Shown here: in pieces, positions 7,963-16,106 of the stretch
Position numbering within the stretch: the first letter of the stretch is position 1
How the letters are laid out: each line of letters opens with the position of its first letter
From: JAHJQT01 sp964494655
Lineage (GTDB): Bacteria; Patescibacteriota; Minisyncoccia; Portnoybacterales; UBA2143
Length of the DNA: 25,314 bases
NCBI GenBank assembly: GCA_964494655.1
Contig: CAZBRM010000007.1
Coordinates: forward strand, 1 to 25,314
Reading direction: 5' to 3'
The notes under the pieces: model-generated
What the model saw: the letters and a program-made list of their open reading frames with translations, nothing else
The model's database searches: none
Told to the model about the DNA's origin: nothing
Translations under genes and position numbers: made by a program

Positions 7963-9045
7963 TTAAAATAATTTCGCAATATCATGCCAAGTAATAGCAA
8001 CCATTAACAATATTAAAAATGCAAAACCAGACGCATGAACAATTCCTTCAACTTTATTGCTAACCGGAGATCCTTTTATTTTTTCAATTCCAAGAAAAAG
8101 CAGCCTTCCGCCATCAAGAGCAGGAAAAGGCAAAATATTAATAATGGCCAAATGAATATTTAAAATAGCTGTTAATTGTAAAATATAAATAAATCCAAGA
8201 TGCGCTGCCTGATTTGTTAGGTCAAAAATTCCAATAGGACCGGCTATTTCCATTGTTAATTTTCCAGATACAATTAATTGCCAAATAATACTGCTTAAAG
8301 CAATAATGATCATATAAGTCAATTGAATTGTACTAACAAATCCTTTATACAGCGATTCATACCAAGGATAAGAAATAATTGCTGTCTTAACCAATCCAAC
8401 GCCTAAAGGCCCCTCTTGTTCGGAATGAACAACTCTTGGAATTATATTTTTCTCTAAAATTTCATCACCTCTATTAATTACTATTATTATTTCTTCTCCC
8501 TTATGATTATTAATAAATTCCTGCATTTGGCTTATTGTAGAGATATTAATAGTTTCTTGGTTAATTTTAAATGAACTTATTGTGTCTCCTATCTTTATCC
8601 CTGCTTCGTCAGCAGGCGAAGCAGAAACAACATCAGTAATCTGAATTTTTGCGTTAACTGTTTCATCATCATTAATCATTGCTGGTAAACCAATCCAATA
8701 TCCTATACTTAAAAGAACAGCTGCTAATAAAAAATTCATAATTACTCCAGCTGTTAATATTTTAGCACGAGTCCATATTGTTTTGCTGTAAAAAGCCCTT
8801 TTTTCGTCAACATCGCCATTTTTTTTGCCATCTTCACCATAAATTTTAACAAACCCTCCTATCGGAAAAAGATTTAAAGAATAAATTGTTTCTCCTTTCT
8901 TAAAACTAAAAATCCTTGGAGGAAATCCAAAGCCGAATTCTTCAACTTTTATTCCAGCGCGCTTAGCTAAAACAAGATGTCCAAGCTCATGGACAAAAAC
9001 AATTAATGAAAATATTAAAACAAAAATAATAATTGTTGTTATCAT
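7963..9045 (-). CDS. rseP: RseP-like site-2 intramembrane metalloprotease with PDZ domain
   Basis: A membrane zinc protease of family M50 that cuts transmembrane segments, usually of anti-sigma factors or leftover signal peptides. The HELGH zinc motif is at residues 19-23 in the first transmembrane helix. A second helix holds the conserved region TAGVIMNFLLA (98-108). A single PDZ domain covers about 135-200 (ASPADEAGIKIGD), and the third zinc ligand lies in NILPFPALDGGRLL near 305-319. The length of 360 aa is normal for the one-PDZ form. It starts three bases after the frr stop, a pairing seen in many bacteria alongside uppS/cdsA/dxr, which are absent here. The DNA encoding the PDZ turn (8601-8624) happens to form an inverted repeat. 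Confidence 0.94.
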   Translation of the reverse strand: MITTIIIFVLIFSLIVFVHELGHLVLAKRAGIKVEEFGFGFPPRIFSFKKGETIYSLNLFPIGGFVKIYGEDGKKNGDVDEKRAFYSKTIWTRAKILTAGVIMNFLLAAVLLSIGYWIGLPAMINDDETVNAKIQITDVVSASPADEAGIKIGDTISSFKINQETINISTISQMQEFINNHKGEEIIIVINRGDEILEKNIIPRVVHSEQEGPLGVGLVKTAIISYPWYESLYKGFVSTIQLTYMIIIALSSIIWQLIVSGKLTMEIAGPIGIFDLTNQAAHLGFIYILQLTAILNIHLAIINILPFPALDGGRLLFLGIEKIKGSPVSNKVEGIVHASGFAFLILLMVAITWHDIAKLF

Positions 9046-9048
9046 AAC

Positions 9049-9606
9049 TTATATCGTCATTATTTCTTTTTCTTTCTTTTCGCTTATCTCTTCTATTTTC
9101 TTATTATACTCATCAATAACTTTTTGCAATTCATCTTTAGCTCTAAATTTCTCATCTTCAGAAATCTCTTTTGCCTGTTCCATTGTTTGAATTTCTTTCC
9201 AAACATCCTCTCTGTTCCTGCGAATGCTAATATGACATTCTTCTGTTTTTTCCTGAACAATTTTGACTAGTTCTTTCCGTCTTTCCTCATTTAAAGCAGG
9301 AATATTAACGCGAATAAATTCCTCTTCTGTCACTGGATTTAATCCCAATTTTGAATCTCTTATAGCTAATTCGATATTTCTAATGATTTCTTTATCCCAT
9401 GGTTTAATAATAATCAACCTAGGCTCAGGAGCGCTAATAGCTGCTAATTGCTTTATAGGAAGCTCTTGATTATAGCAATCCACTTTCACGTTTTCTATTA
9501 AGCTGGGATTAGCTCTGCCAGCCTGCAATCCTGTCAATTCGCTCTTGAGGTATTCTATGGTTTTATTAAAATCAATTTTTAGATTATCAATTAATTTTTT
9601 ATACAT
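9049..9606 (-). CDS. frr: ribosome recycling factor
   Basis: Releases the 70S ribosome from mRNA after termination, together with EF-G. The 185-aa length and sequence match the family. A three-helix bundle is interrupted by a beta domain; LKSELTGLQAGRANPSLIENV contains the conserved TGRA-type segment, and NIPALNEERRKELVK (about residues 108-122) is diagnostic. It sits eight bases after holB and three bases before rseP. No SD is visible before the ATG. Confidence 0.97.
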   Translation of the reverse strand: MYKKLIDNLKIDFNKTIEYLKSELTGLQAGRANPSLIENVKVDCYNQELPIKQLAAISAPEPRLIIIKPWDKEIIRNIELAIRDSKLGLNPVTEEEFIRVNIPALNEERRKELVKIVQEKTEECHISIRRNREDVWKEIQTMEQAKEISEDEKFRAKDELQKVIDEYNKKIEEISEKKEKEIMTI

Positions 9607-9614
9607 ATTTTTAT

Positions 9615-10559
9615 TTAAAATTCTAACATTAAAACTTCTAAAGCTAATCTAGCATTTAAACTTGAGTTTCTTAAAATTATTTTTGTTTCTTTAATTTTTT
9701 GTATAATTTTTTTTAGCTTAGGCAATGAATAGCATTTGTTATATTTTTCAATGTTATTATAAATAACCAATTCAGAGCAATTAACAGACAGCAATAATAA
9801 ATCCCTAAACCAGAAAAGCCAATAATTAAGAGTTCTCTGAGCCTCAATAATATCTTTTGACATACTCTCGGCATATTTATATCGCTCGTTAATATTATCT
9901 ATTAAAAGATTTTCTAATTGAGCAATAATTTTATCTTTATTTTCAAATAATTCTTTGTTCTCTATATATTGAATAGCCATGCCAGGACGGCCATTCGAAA
10001 GACGGATAATTTGTTTTAAATCACTTTTATTTATGTCTGATAAATCTAAAACATCACCTAATCCTTTTTTTATTTCTTTTTCGGCAACCGGCAAAAAATT
10101 GATTTTCTGACAACGCGAAGCAATAGTCGGCAAAATCAGTTTTAATTTAGATGTTATTAAGATTAAAATTGTTTTATTGTTTGGCTCTTCTAATGTTTTT
10201 AAAAGACAATTACCAGCTTGGGAAGTCATCTTTTCCGCTTGATTGACTAAAGCTATTTTGTATGAAGCCCTATAGGGAAACATACTAAATTGGTGTTGTA
10301 TTTTTCTTATCTGGTCAATGCTAATTTCTGATTCTTTTCTTACACCTTTTTCTGTTTCAATTATTTTTGGTTCTAAAATAAGGATGTCGGGATGAACAAC
10401 CATATCTATTTCTCTTCCTGTAAGTATTCTTATAATTTCTAAAGCAAATGTTTTTTTACCTAAATGAGCTGGTCCAGCAAATAAATAAGCATGAGCTAAT
10501 CGCTTATTTTTAACGCTTTTCTTAAAAAATTCCAAAATACGCTGATGCCCAATAATCAT
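9615..10559 (-). CDS. holB: DNA polymerase III delta-prime-like clamp-loader ATPase
   Basis: A 314-aa AAA+ clamp-loader subunit. The Walker A region is GPAHLGKKTF (residues 29-38). The segment MTSQAGNCLLKTLEEPNNKT followed by TIASRCQ carries the sensor-1 and SRC arginine-finger features of delta-prime/DnaX proteins. The zinc module of most family members, three clustered cysteines before the HPD segment, is missing: LTGREIDMVVHPD runs straight on. The C-terminal collar domain is short. It is 12 nt downstream of a glycosyltransferase gene and 8 nt upstream of frr. The assignment to delta-prime rather than a short DnaX rests on length and neighbours. Confidence 0.88.
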   Translation of the reverse strand: MIIGHQRILEFFKKSVKNKRLAHAYLFAGPAHLGKKTFALEIIRILTGREIDMVVHPDILILEPKIIETEKGVRKESEISIDQIRKIQHQFSMFPYRASYKIALVNQAEKMTSQAGNCLLKTLEEPNNKTILILITSKLKLILPTIASRCQKINFLPVAEKEIKKGLGDVLDLSDINKSDLKQIIRLSNGRPGMAIQYIENKELFENKDKIIAQLENLLIDNINERYKYAESMSKDIIEAQRTLNYWLFWFRDLLLLSVNCSELVIYNNIEKYNKCYSLPKLKKIIQKIKETKIILRNSSLNARLALEVLMLEF

Positions 10560-10571
10560 ATTATAATTTTA

Positions 10572-11672
10572 TCATAACCGATTATTTTCAACAACCTCTA
10601 TAATAAATTCTTTAATGCTTTTTTCAAACTTTTCCTGAGAAAATCTTTCTGCTGTTTTCCTTATAACCAAAGGGCTGTAATTATGAATATTCATTTTTAT
10701 GCGCCGAACTCCATCTGCTAAAGATTCAGTTGCTAAATCATCAAAAAATTCTCCAGTAATTCCCTCTAAAACAGTTTCGGTAACTCCTCCTTTTCTATAA
10801 GCTAAAACCGGCTTGCCAAAAAGCATTGCTTCAACCGGCGCAATGCCAAAATCATCTTCTCCGGAAAAAATAAAGGCAGTACAATTCTGAAAATATCGCT
10901 TTACTGTTTCATCTGATTGCCAACCAAGAAATTTTACATTCTGCTTAGCCATTTTTTGCAATCGCTTTCTATCGCGTCCCTGCCCTATAATTACTAAAGG
11001 TAATTCTAATTTATTAAAAGCATCAACAGCCAAATCAATCCTTTTATAAGGAGTCAATTGGGATACGATGAGGAAATACTCTTGATCAAGGACAGTCCCT
11101 AAAGCTTTAGGGACTGTCCTTGTCCCTATTGTTACGGGCGGATAAATTACTTTTGAATCACGATTATAGAATTTTTTTATACGCACGGCAGTTGTTTTTG
11201 AATTTGCAAGAAAATAATCAACTCTACTAGCAGCTGAATAATCCCATATACGCAAATAATGAGAAAATAGCTTTTTAAAAAATGTAGGCCTGCCGTCATA
11301 TTGAGAAGCATAATCCCATAAAAAACGAGCTGGATTATGGCAATAACAAATATGAATAGCATTCGGCCTGATAATTAATCCTTTAGCAAAAGAACTTGAT
11401 GAAGAAATTATTAAATCAAAATCTCTTAAATCAAGTGATTCAACCGCAGTTGGCATTAATGGAGCAAAAAAACGATGATACTTTAACGATAAAGGAAAAT
11501 TCTGTATAAAAGAAGTATGGATTTTAGTATCAAGAAAATGCTTACCCATTTTCTTTTCGTCATAGAGTATCGTAAAAATCTCTGCCTTAGGAAAGATTTT
11601 ATACAAATTTAAAAAGACCCTCTCGGCCCCTCCAAAACGTATTAAATAATCATGTACTAAAGCTATTTTCAT
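10572..11672 (-). CDS. GT4-family glycosyltransferase carrying an in-frame palindromic insertion
   Basis: A GT-B fold glycosyltransferase of 366 aa that transfers a sugar from an activated donor to an envelope glycan; donor and acceptor cannot be named. The N-terminal half begins MKIALVHDYLIRFGGAER (acceptor side). The C-terminal half has the LIVSQLTPYKRIDLAVDAF nucleotide-sugar region and the E-x7-E motif in GEDDFGIAPVEAMLFGKPVL. Between IYPPV and EYFLIV, where relatives have a short variable linker, about 14 residues (GTRTVPKALGTVLD) are encoded by a 36-nt perfect DNA palindrome at 11087-11122. The reading frame is preserved, and the site is a loop between the two domains, so the enzyme is probably functional. 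It lies four bases after a second GT4 gene. Confidence 0.9.
   Translation of the reverse strand: MKIALVHDYLIRFGGAERVFLNLYKIFPKAEIFTILYDEKKMGKHFLDTKIHTSFIQNFPLSLKYHRFFAPLMPTAVESLDLRDFDLIISSSSSFAKGLIIRPNAIHICYCHNPARFLWDYASQYDGRPTFFKKLFSHYLRIWDYSAASRVDYFLANSKTTAVRIKKFYNRDSKVIYPPVTIGTRTVPKALGTVLDQEYFLIVSQLTPYKRIDLAVDAFNKLELPLVIIGQGRDRKRLQKMAKQNVKFLGWQSDETVKRYFQNCTAFIFSGEDDFGIAPVEAMLFGKPVLAYRKGGVTETVLEGITGEFFDDLATESLADGVRRIKMNIHNYSPLVIRKTAERFSQEKFEKSIKEFIIEVVENNRL
11087..11122. repeat. 36-nt perfect palindrome inside a glycosyltransferase gene
   Basis: CAAGGACAGTCCCTAAAG (11087-11104) is followed with no spacer by its exact reverse complement (11105-11122). The GGGACTGTCC-type core resembles extragenic palindromic repeats known from many bacteria. 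Here it is in frame and translated. A related core (GGCAGTCCCC) occurs at 6678-6687. Confidence 0.85.
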
Positions 11673-11676
11673 GCTT

Positions 11677-12750
11677 TTATTCTAATAATATCTTCAATGT
11701 CTCTTGAGCGCATTTTTGCCAGGAAAATCTTTTAATATTTTGACGACCTTCTTGAATTAATCTTTTTTTAAATTCATTATCATTAATAATTTTATACATT
11801 GCTTCAGTTATTTGTTCAATATTATTTGGATTAATTAAAACTGCTCCGTCACCAGCCACTTCAGGCATTGAAGAAATATTTGAAGTTATTACAGGACAGC
11901 AAGCTGCTTGGGCTTCTAAAATTGGTATGCCAAATCCCTCATAAAAAGAAGGTAAAACAAACATTTCCGCTTTTTCTAATAATAGCATTTTTTCTTTTTC
12001 TGGAATATAACCAGTCTCAATAATTTCTAATTTTAAATTTTTAATTTTTAATTTTAAAACATCATAACCAAAACCAGGCGAACCAGCTAAAATAAGCTTA
12101 TGCGGAACTTGATACTTTTTTTTCAATAAATTAAACGCTTTAATTAAACCATGAATATTTTTCTTTGTTTCTAATCGTCCAATAAATAAAATATATTTTT
12201 CTGAATTTTTATTTTTAGGTTGTGATTTCGATTTTAACAGATTCACGCCATGATAAATCACTTTAATTTTATCTGGATTAGCTCCATAGAGCTTTATTAA
12301 ATCACTTTTTGTGTTTTCAGAAACAGCAATTATTTTTCGCGCGTTTTTCAAAGCATATTTCGTACTCCAACGTAAATACTTTAAATGATTTAATGGATAC
12401 ATTTTAGGATAATATTCATATTCCAAACCATGAATTGTGACCACTGAATTTTTTGGATGCGCAAATGGTAAAACATGAACCGGAATAAAAAAAATTTCCG
12501 GTTTATTTTTTATTATCTCAGCAGATAATCTGATTTGCGTCCACATTGGCAAGGGCCATTTTAAACACTTAATTTTAAAATTATCCGGCAAATAAAAATC
12601 AAAATTACTGTTATCTGAAATGTATAAAACAAAACAATGTTTTTTAGATTCTTTAAGGGTTGTTAAATGCTTAATTAATTGATAAACATACTCTTCTACA
12701 CCTGTGCGTGGATGTTTCAAGGCTGCTATTGCGTTAATTCCAATTAACAT
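11677..12750 (-). CDS. GT4-family glycosyltransferase with heptamer-repeat segment
   Basis: A 357-aa GT-B glycosyltransferase. The N-terminal domain begins MLIGINAIAALKHPRTGVEEY, typical of mannosyl/rhamnosyl-type GT4 enzymes of surface polysaccharide synthesis. The C-terminal half has YILFIGRLETKKNIHGLI and the donor-binding E-x7-E in PSFYEGFGIPILEAQA. Residues around DVLKLKIKNLKLEIIE are encoded by five near-identical 7-nt units (12021-12055), where relatives have an ordinary amphipathic helix. The gene is 12 nt after the mreB paralogue and 4 nt before the other GT4 gene, so the pair probably acts in sequence on one envelope glycan. Sugar specificity is unknown. Confidence 0.9.
   Translation of the reverse strand: MLIGINAIAALKHPRTGVEEYVYQLIKHLTTLKESKKHCFVLYISDNSNFDFYLPDNFKIKCLKWPLPMWTQIRLSAEIIKNKPEIFFIPVHVLPFAHPKNSVVTIHGLEYEYYPKMYPLNHLKYLRWSTKYALKNARKIIAVSENTKSDLIKLYGANPDKIKVIYHGVNLLKSKSQPKNKNSEKYILFIGRLETKKNIHGLIKAFNLLKKKYQVPHKLILAGSPGFGYDVLKLKIKNLKLEIIETGYIPEKEKMLLLEKAEMFVLPSFYEGFGIPILEAQAACCPVITSNISSMPEVAGDGAVLINPNNIEQITEAMYKIINDNEFKKRLIQEGRQNIKRFSWQKCAQETLKILLE
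12021..12055. repeat. five tandem heptamers within a GT4 gene
   Basis: Plus strand units: TAATTTC, TAATTTT, AAATTTT, TAATTTT, TAATTTT. They are translated in the minus-strand gene as part of a Lys/Leu/Ile-rich helix. The same unit TAATTTC is repeated three times at 21107-21127. Confidence 0.6.
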
Positions 12751-12762
12751 AATTAATAATTA

Positions 12763-13770
12763 TTATTTCTTGCTCATGATGCTTCTTTTATAAATATCCA
12801 AGTTTTCCAAAGCCATTCCGGTACCCTTAGCAACGCATAATAACGGTTCTTTAGCTATTCTACAAGAGACACCAGTTGCTTTAGTTATGAGATTATCTAA
12901 ATTTTTAAGCAAAGCGCCTCCTCCACTAAGAACCATTCCTTTGTCCATAATATCAGCAATTAATTCAGGGGGAGTAGAACGAAGAACAGTTTTGCTTGTT
13001 TTGATAATTTCTCTTAATTGTTCGGAAATTGCTTCCGTAATCTCATTGCTTTTAACTTCAACTATTTTAGGCAGTCCACCGACTAAATCACGCCCTTTAA
13101 TTTGTAAGGATGACTCTTTTTCTTGCGGTAAAGCGCTTCCTAATTTTATTTTAATCATTTCAGATGTTTTATCTCCAATAGATAAATTATGTTTCTTGCG
13201 TATATAATCGCTTATTGACTGATTTATTTTATCTCCTCCAACTCTAACAGAAGCGCAAGAAACAATACCTCCCAATGAGATAACAGCCATTTCAGAAGTT
13301 CCTCCTCCAATATCAATTATCATATTACCAACCGGTTCATTAATATGTAGCCCGGCTCCAATAGCGGCTAAAACTGGTTCTTTGACGATATAAGCATTTT
13401 TAGCGCCAGCTTTAATGGTTGCCTCAATAACAGCTCTTCTTTCGGTTGAAGTTATTCCTGCTGGAACAGAAACCATTACATCAGGTCTTAAAAAACGCAG
13501 GCGATTTAAAACTTTGCCAATAAAATATTTTAGCATTGCTTGAGTAATGCGATAATCAGCGATAACTCCATCTCTCATTGGACGAGAAACAAAAATAGCA
13601 TCAGGAGCTTTGCCCATCATTTCTTTAGCTTCATTACCAATAGCTAAAATGCGATTATTTTCTAAAGAAATAGCTACAACAGTCGGTTCATTAATAACAA
13701 CGCCCTTTTTAGGAACATAAACTAAAGTGTTGGCTGTACCTAAATCAATTCCTATTTTTTTTATAAACAT
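12763..13770 (-). CDS. mreB: MreB paralogue (copy 2, MreB/Mbl family)
   Basis: A second bacterial actin, 335 aa, clearly homologous to copy 1 but diverged. It has phosphate-1 KIGIDLGTANTLVYVP near residues 5-20, phosphate-2 MIIDIGGGTSEMAV near 150-163, and the adenosine motif MVLSGGGALLKNL near 281-293. The N-terminus is shorter than in copy 1 (MFIKKIGID). Many firmicutes and some CPR bacteria carry two or more MreB homologues, and mixed filaments are known. It is directly downstream of murA (12-nt gap), tying it to wall synthesis. I cannot tell from the sequence which of the two copies is the principal MreB. Confidence 0.94.
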   Translation of the reverse strand: MFIKKIGIDLGTANTLVYVPKKGVVINEPTVVAISLENNRILAIGNEAKEMMGKAPDAIFVSRPMRDGVIADYRITQAMLKYFIGKVLNRLRFLRPDVMVSVPAGITSTERRAVIEATIKAGAKNAYIVKEPVLAAIGAGLHINEPVGNMIIDIGGGTSEMAVISLGGIVSCASVRVGGDKINQSISDYIRKKHNLSIGDKTSEMIKIKLGSALPQEKESSLQIKGRDLVGGLPKIVEVKSNEITEAISEQLREIIKTSKTVLRSTPPELIADIMDKGMVLSGGGALLKNLDNLITKATGVSCRIAKEPLLCVAKGTGMALENLDIYKRSIMSKK

Positions 13771-13782
13771 AATAGATAATTT

Positions 13783-15042
13783 TTAATAATTAACTCGCTT
13801 TATATCCGCTCCTATCGTAGATAATCTTTTTTCGATACATTCATATCCTCTGTCAATCTGATAAATATTTTCAATAATCGATTCTCCTTTAGCAATTAAA
13901 GAAGCTATAACTAAGGCAATACCAGCTCTAATATCAGGGCTAATTAAACGCCTGCCATAAAGTTTACTAGGCCCCTGAACAATTACTCTATGAGGATCGC
14001 ACATAATAATTTTAGCCCCCATTTGATTAAGCGCATCAGTATAAAATAAACGCCCCTCAAAAATTGTTTCATGAATCAAAGAAACACCCTTTGCTTGAGT
14101 CATTAAAACAGTAAAAGGAGCTTGTAAATCTGTTGCAAATCCAGGATATTCATGAGTTTTCAAGTCAACAGCCCTTATTTTAAAGGACGGCTTAACCTTA
14201 ACAAAATCTTTGCCTATTTCTAAATTAACTCCTGCTTTTTTTAAAAGAAACCAAAGCACATCTAAACGGCTTGGCTCTACCCCTACAACCTTTATTGGAC
14301 CATTAACAGCTGCGCCTAAAATAACAAAACTTCCAGTTTCAATTCTATCAGGAAGAATTTTACATTGCCCACTATTTAATGATTTAACTCCATTAATTTC
14401 TACAAACGGAGTACCTGCTCCTTTGATTCTAGCTCCACGCTCATTTAAAAAATCAGCTAAAAAAACGATTTCCGGTTCGCAAGCAGCATTACTTAAAAAT
14501 GTTTTCCCTTCAGCTAAAACAGCTGTAAGAATCATTGTTTCAGTAGCTGTTACGCTTATTAATGGAAAAACGAATTTAGCTCCTTTTAGTTTTTTAATAG
14601 TTAAATGATATACTTGTTTATCTTTTTCTATTTTAGCGCCAAAAGCTTTAAATCCTTCTAAAAATATATCTCGCGGTCGCTGTCCAATAACGCATCCGCC
14701 TGATTGAAATAAAAATGCTTCTCCAAAACGAGCTAATAATGGCCCAGCCATTAAGATTGAACCCTTAAGTTTTTTGGCAATATCAGGATTTAAGCGTGAA
14801 CTATGAATATTTTTCGCTTCTAATTGATAAACTCCTTTTGAATCATTCTTAATATCAACTCCAATTCCTTTAAGCAATTCTATTAAACGAAAAATGTCTT
14901 CAATCTGAGGAACATTAGAAATAACCCATTCTTTATTAGTTAAAAGACAAGCAGCTAAAACTTTTAAAGCTGCATTTTTAGCTCCATTTACTTGAATTTC
15001 TCCACTTAATTTTTTGCCTCCCTTGATAATAAATCTTTCCAT
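13783..15042 (-). CDS. murA: UDP-N-acetylglucosamine 1-carboxyvinyltransferase (MurA)
   Basis: Catalyses the first committed step of peptidoglycan synthesis: transfer of enolpyruvate from PEP to UDP-GlcNAc in the cytoplasm. The 419-aa length is normal. Lys22 is in NGAKNAAL, and the active-site cysteine is Cys117 in GGCVIGQRPRD. Cysteine here, rather than aspartate, predicts fosfomycin sensitivity, from known MurA biochemistry. The gene heads the 14-gene minus-strand operon. Its promoter overlaps that of the divergent PEGA gene, and the predicted transcription start is only about 2-3 nt before the ATG, so the mRNA is probably leaderless; no SD is present. Confidence 0.97.
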   Translation of the reverse strand: MERFIIKGGKKLSGEIQVNGAKNAALKVLAACLLTNKEWVISNVPQIEDIFRLIELLKGIGVDIKNDSKGVYQLEAKNIHSSRLNPDIAKKLKGSILMAGPLLARFGEAFLFQSGGCVIGQRPRDIFLEGFKAFGAKIEKDKQVYHLTIKKLKGAKFVFPLISVTATETMILTAVLAEGKTFLSNAACEPEIVFLADFLNERGARIKGAGTPFVEINGVKSLNSGQCKILPDRIETGSFVILGAAVNGPIKVVGVEPSRLDVLWFLLKKAGVNLEIGKDFVKVKPSFKIRAVDLKTHEYPGFATDLQAPFTVLMTQAKGVSLIHETIFEGRLFYTDALNQMGAKIIMCDPHRVIVQGPSKLYGRRLISPDIRAGIALVIASLIAKGESIIENIYQIDRGYECIEKRLSTIGADIKRVNY

Positions 15043-15051
15043 GATATTTTT

Positions 15052-15080
15052 ATGTTAACCTACCAAAACCTTCTTGGCAA
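15052..15080 (-). promoter_or_regulatory. murA promoter (leaderless type)
   Basis: Minus strand TTGCCA (15075-15080), 17-nt spacer, TAACAT (15052-15057). The ATG follows after nine bases, leaving a 5' leader of roughly 2-3 nt. The -35 box shares five bases with the oppositely directed one at 15074-15079. Confidence 0.55.
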
Positions 15081-15102
15081 GATATGAAATCAATGATAAA
15101 AT
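15074..15102 (+). promoter_or_regulatory. promoter of the PEGA gene (leaderless type, extended -10)
   Basis: TTGGCA (15074-15079), 17-nt spacer, TAAAAT (15097-15102), with TGA directly before the -10 as an extended -10 element. Transcription should begin near 15109, about four bases before the ATG at 15113. Confidence 0.7.
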
Positions 15103-15112
15103 TTCTATAAAT

Positions 15113-16102
15113 ATGAATAGTAAAACGCGACGCATTATTCTCTATTTAATAATTCTTTTTTTTATACTAATAACCCCGGTAATAATCCTATACTCATTAG
15201 GATATAGTTTTGATTGGCAACAACAAAAAATTGTTCTAACGGGAGGATTATATATCAAATCAACTCCTAAAAAAGCAACTGTATATATTAATGACAAGCC
15301 GAAAAAAGAAACGCCTGTTTTTATTAAGCGGCTTACGCCTAAATATTACCAAATTAAAGTTACCAAAGAGGGATTTCATGAATGGAGTAAAAAATTAAAG
15401 ATAGAATCAAAGCTGGTCACTGAAGTAAAGAATATTGTCTTAATTCCAGTTAATCCTGAAATTAAAATTATTAATGAAAAAATTCCAGATAATTTTTTGC
15501 TAAAAGAATATATTTCTGAAAAAAATATTACTTCTGACGATATTTTTTATATTCATAAACCAAGCTATATTCTTTACAAAACAGACGAAATTAATTCTTT
15601 TCAAGAACAAATAAGTTTAACTCCTCTTCCAGAAAATCAAGAATATGAAATTATTGTTTCAAGCAATCAGCAAATATCTGTTTTAAGCAACAATAAACAA
15701 TTATATATCCTTAATAAAGAAACAAGAAGCTTCGAATTAATAAAAGAAAACATCCAGCAAGCGCAATTTTCTTATGATAATGAAAAATTACTTTATTATA
15801 CGCCCAATGAAATATGGATATATTATTTGAATAATAATAATCAACAAGATAAAAAAACTGGTGAGTATGAATTAATTACTAGGTTAAGCCAGAAAATTGG
15901 GCAAGCTATTTGGTATGAAACAAATCAGCATATTATATTTTTAGTAAATCAAAAAATAAAGATAATTGAGTTAGATAGTCGAGATAAAAAAAACATAGTT
16001 GATATTATAAAGATAGATGCTCAAGAAATAGCTTATTCTGAAAAAAACCGGATCTTATATTTAACCAAAAACGAAAAATTATTAGGAATTTCTTTAGAAT
16101 AG
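15113..16102 (+). CDS. membrane-anchored PEGA-domain protein
   Basis: The only plus-strand gene of the window, 329 aa. Residues 5-27 form a transmembrane segment. A PEGA domain follows at about 44-95 (GGLYIKSTPKKATVYIND then KYYQIKVTKEGFHEW), a small beta fold common in surface and S-layer-type proteins. The rest, to the end, is rich in beta strands and resembles a beta-propeller-like domain (YDNEKLLYYTPNEIWIYYL). The C-terminal part should lie outside the membrane. A TTG at 15074 would extend it by 13 residues, but that TTG is itself the -35 box of a strong promoter, so the ATG at 15113 is preferred. It faces murA, which suggests an envelope role. PEGA-propeller proteins of this sort are frequent in Parcubacteria; no precise function is known. 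Confidence 0.82.
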   Translation: MNSKTRRIILYLIILFFILITPVIILYSLGYSFDWQQQKIVLTGGLYIKSTPKKATVYINDKPKKETPVFIKRLTPKYYQIKVTKEGFHEWSKKLKIESKLVTEVKNIVLIPVNPEIKIINEKIPDNFLLKEYISEKNITSDDIFYIHKPSYILYKTDEINSFQEQISLTPLPENQEYEIIVSSNQQISVLSNNKQLYILNKETRSFELIKENIQQAQFSYDNEKLLYYTPNEIWIYYLNNNNQQDKKTGEYELITRLSQKIGQAIWYETNQHIIFLVNQKIKIIELDSRDKKNIVDIIKIDAQEIAYSEKNRILYLTKNEKLLGISLE

Positions 16103-16106
16103 AAAA

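Noticed and set aside
8601..8624. Inverted repeat CTGCTTCG/CGAAGCAG within rseP as another palindromic insertion
   Set aside because: It encodes the conserved PDZ turn SPADEAGI expected at this place in RseP, so the coding function explains it; the symmetry may be chance codon choice.
10563..10589. TGATAAAAT before holB as an internal extended -10 promoter
   Set aside because: It ends only four bases before the ATG and the matching -35 (TTGTTG) is poor, so transcription would start inside the start codon.
14210..14608. Plus-strand open frames of 60-130 codons opposite murA, rpsI, mreB, rpoA and others
   Set aside because: They lie wholly opposite well-supported conserved genes, have low-complexity products and show no start signals.
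15074..15112. TTG at 15074 as the start of the PEGA protein
   Set aside because: That TTG is part of the -35 box of a strong promoter whose transcript would begin downstream of it; the ATG at 15113 fits.
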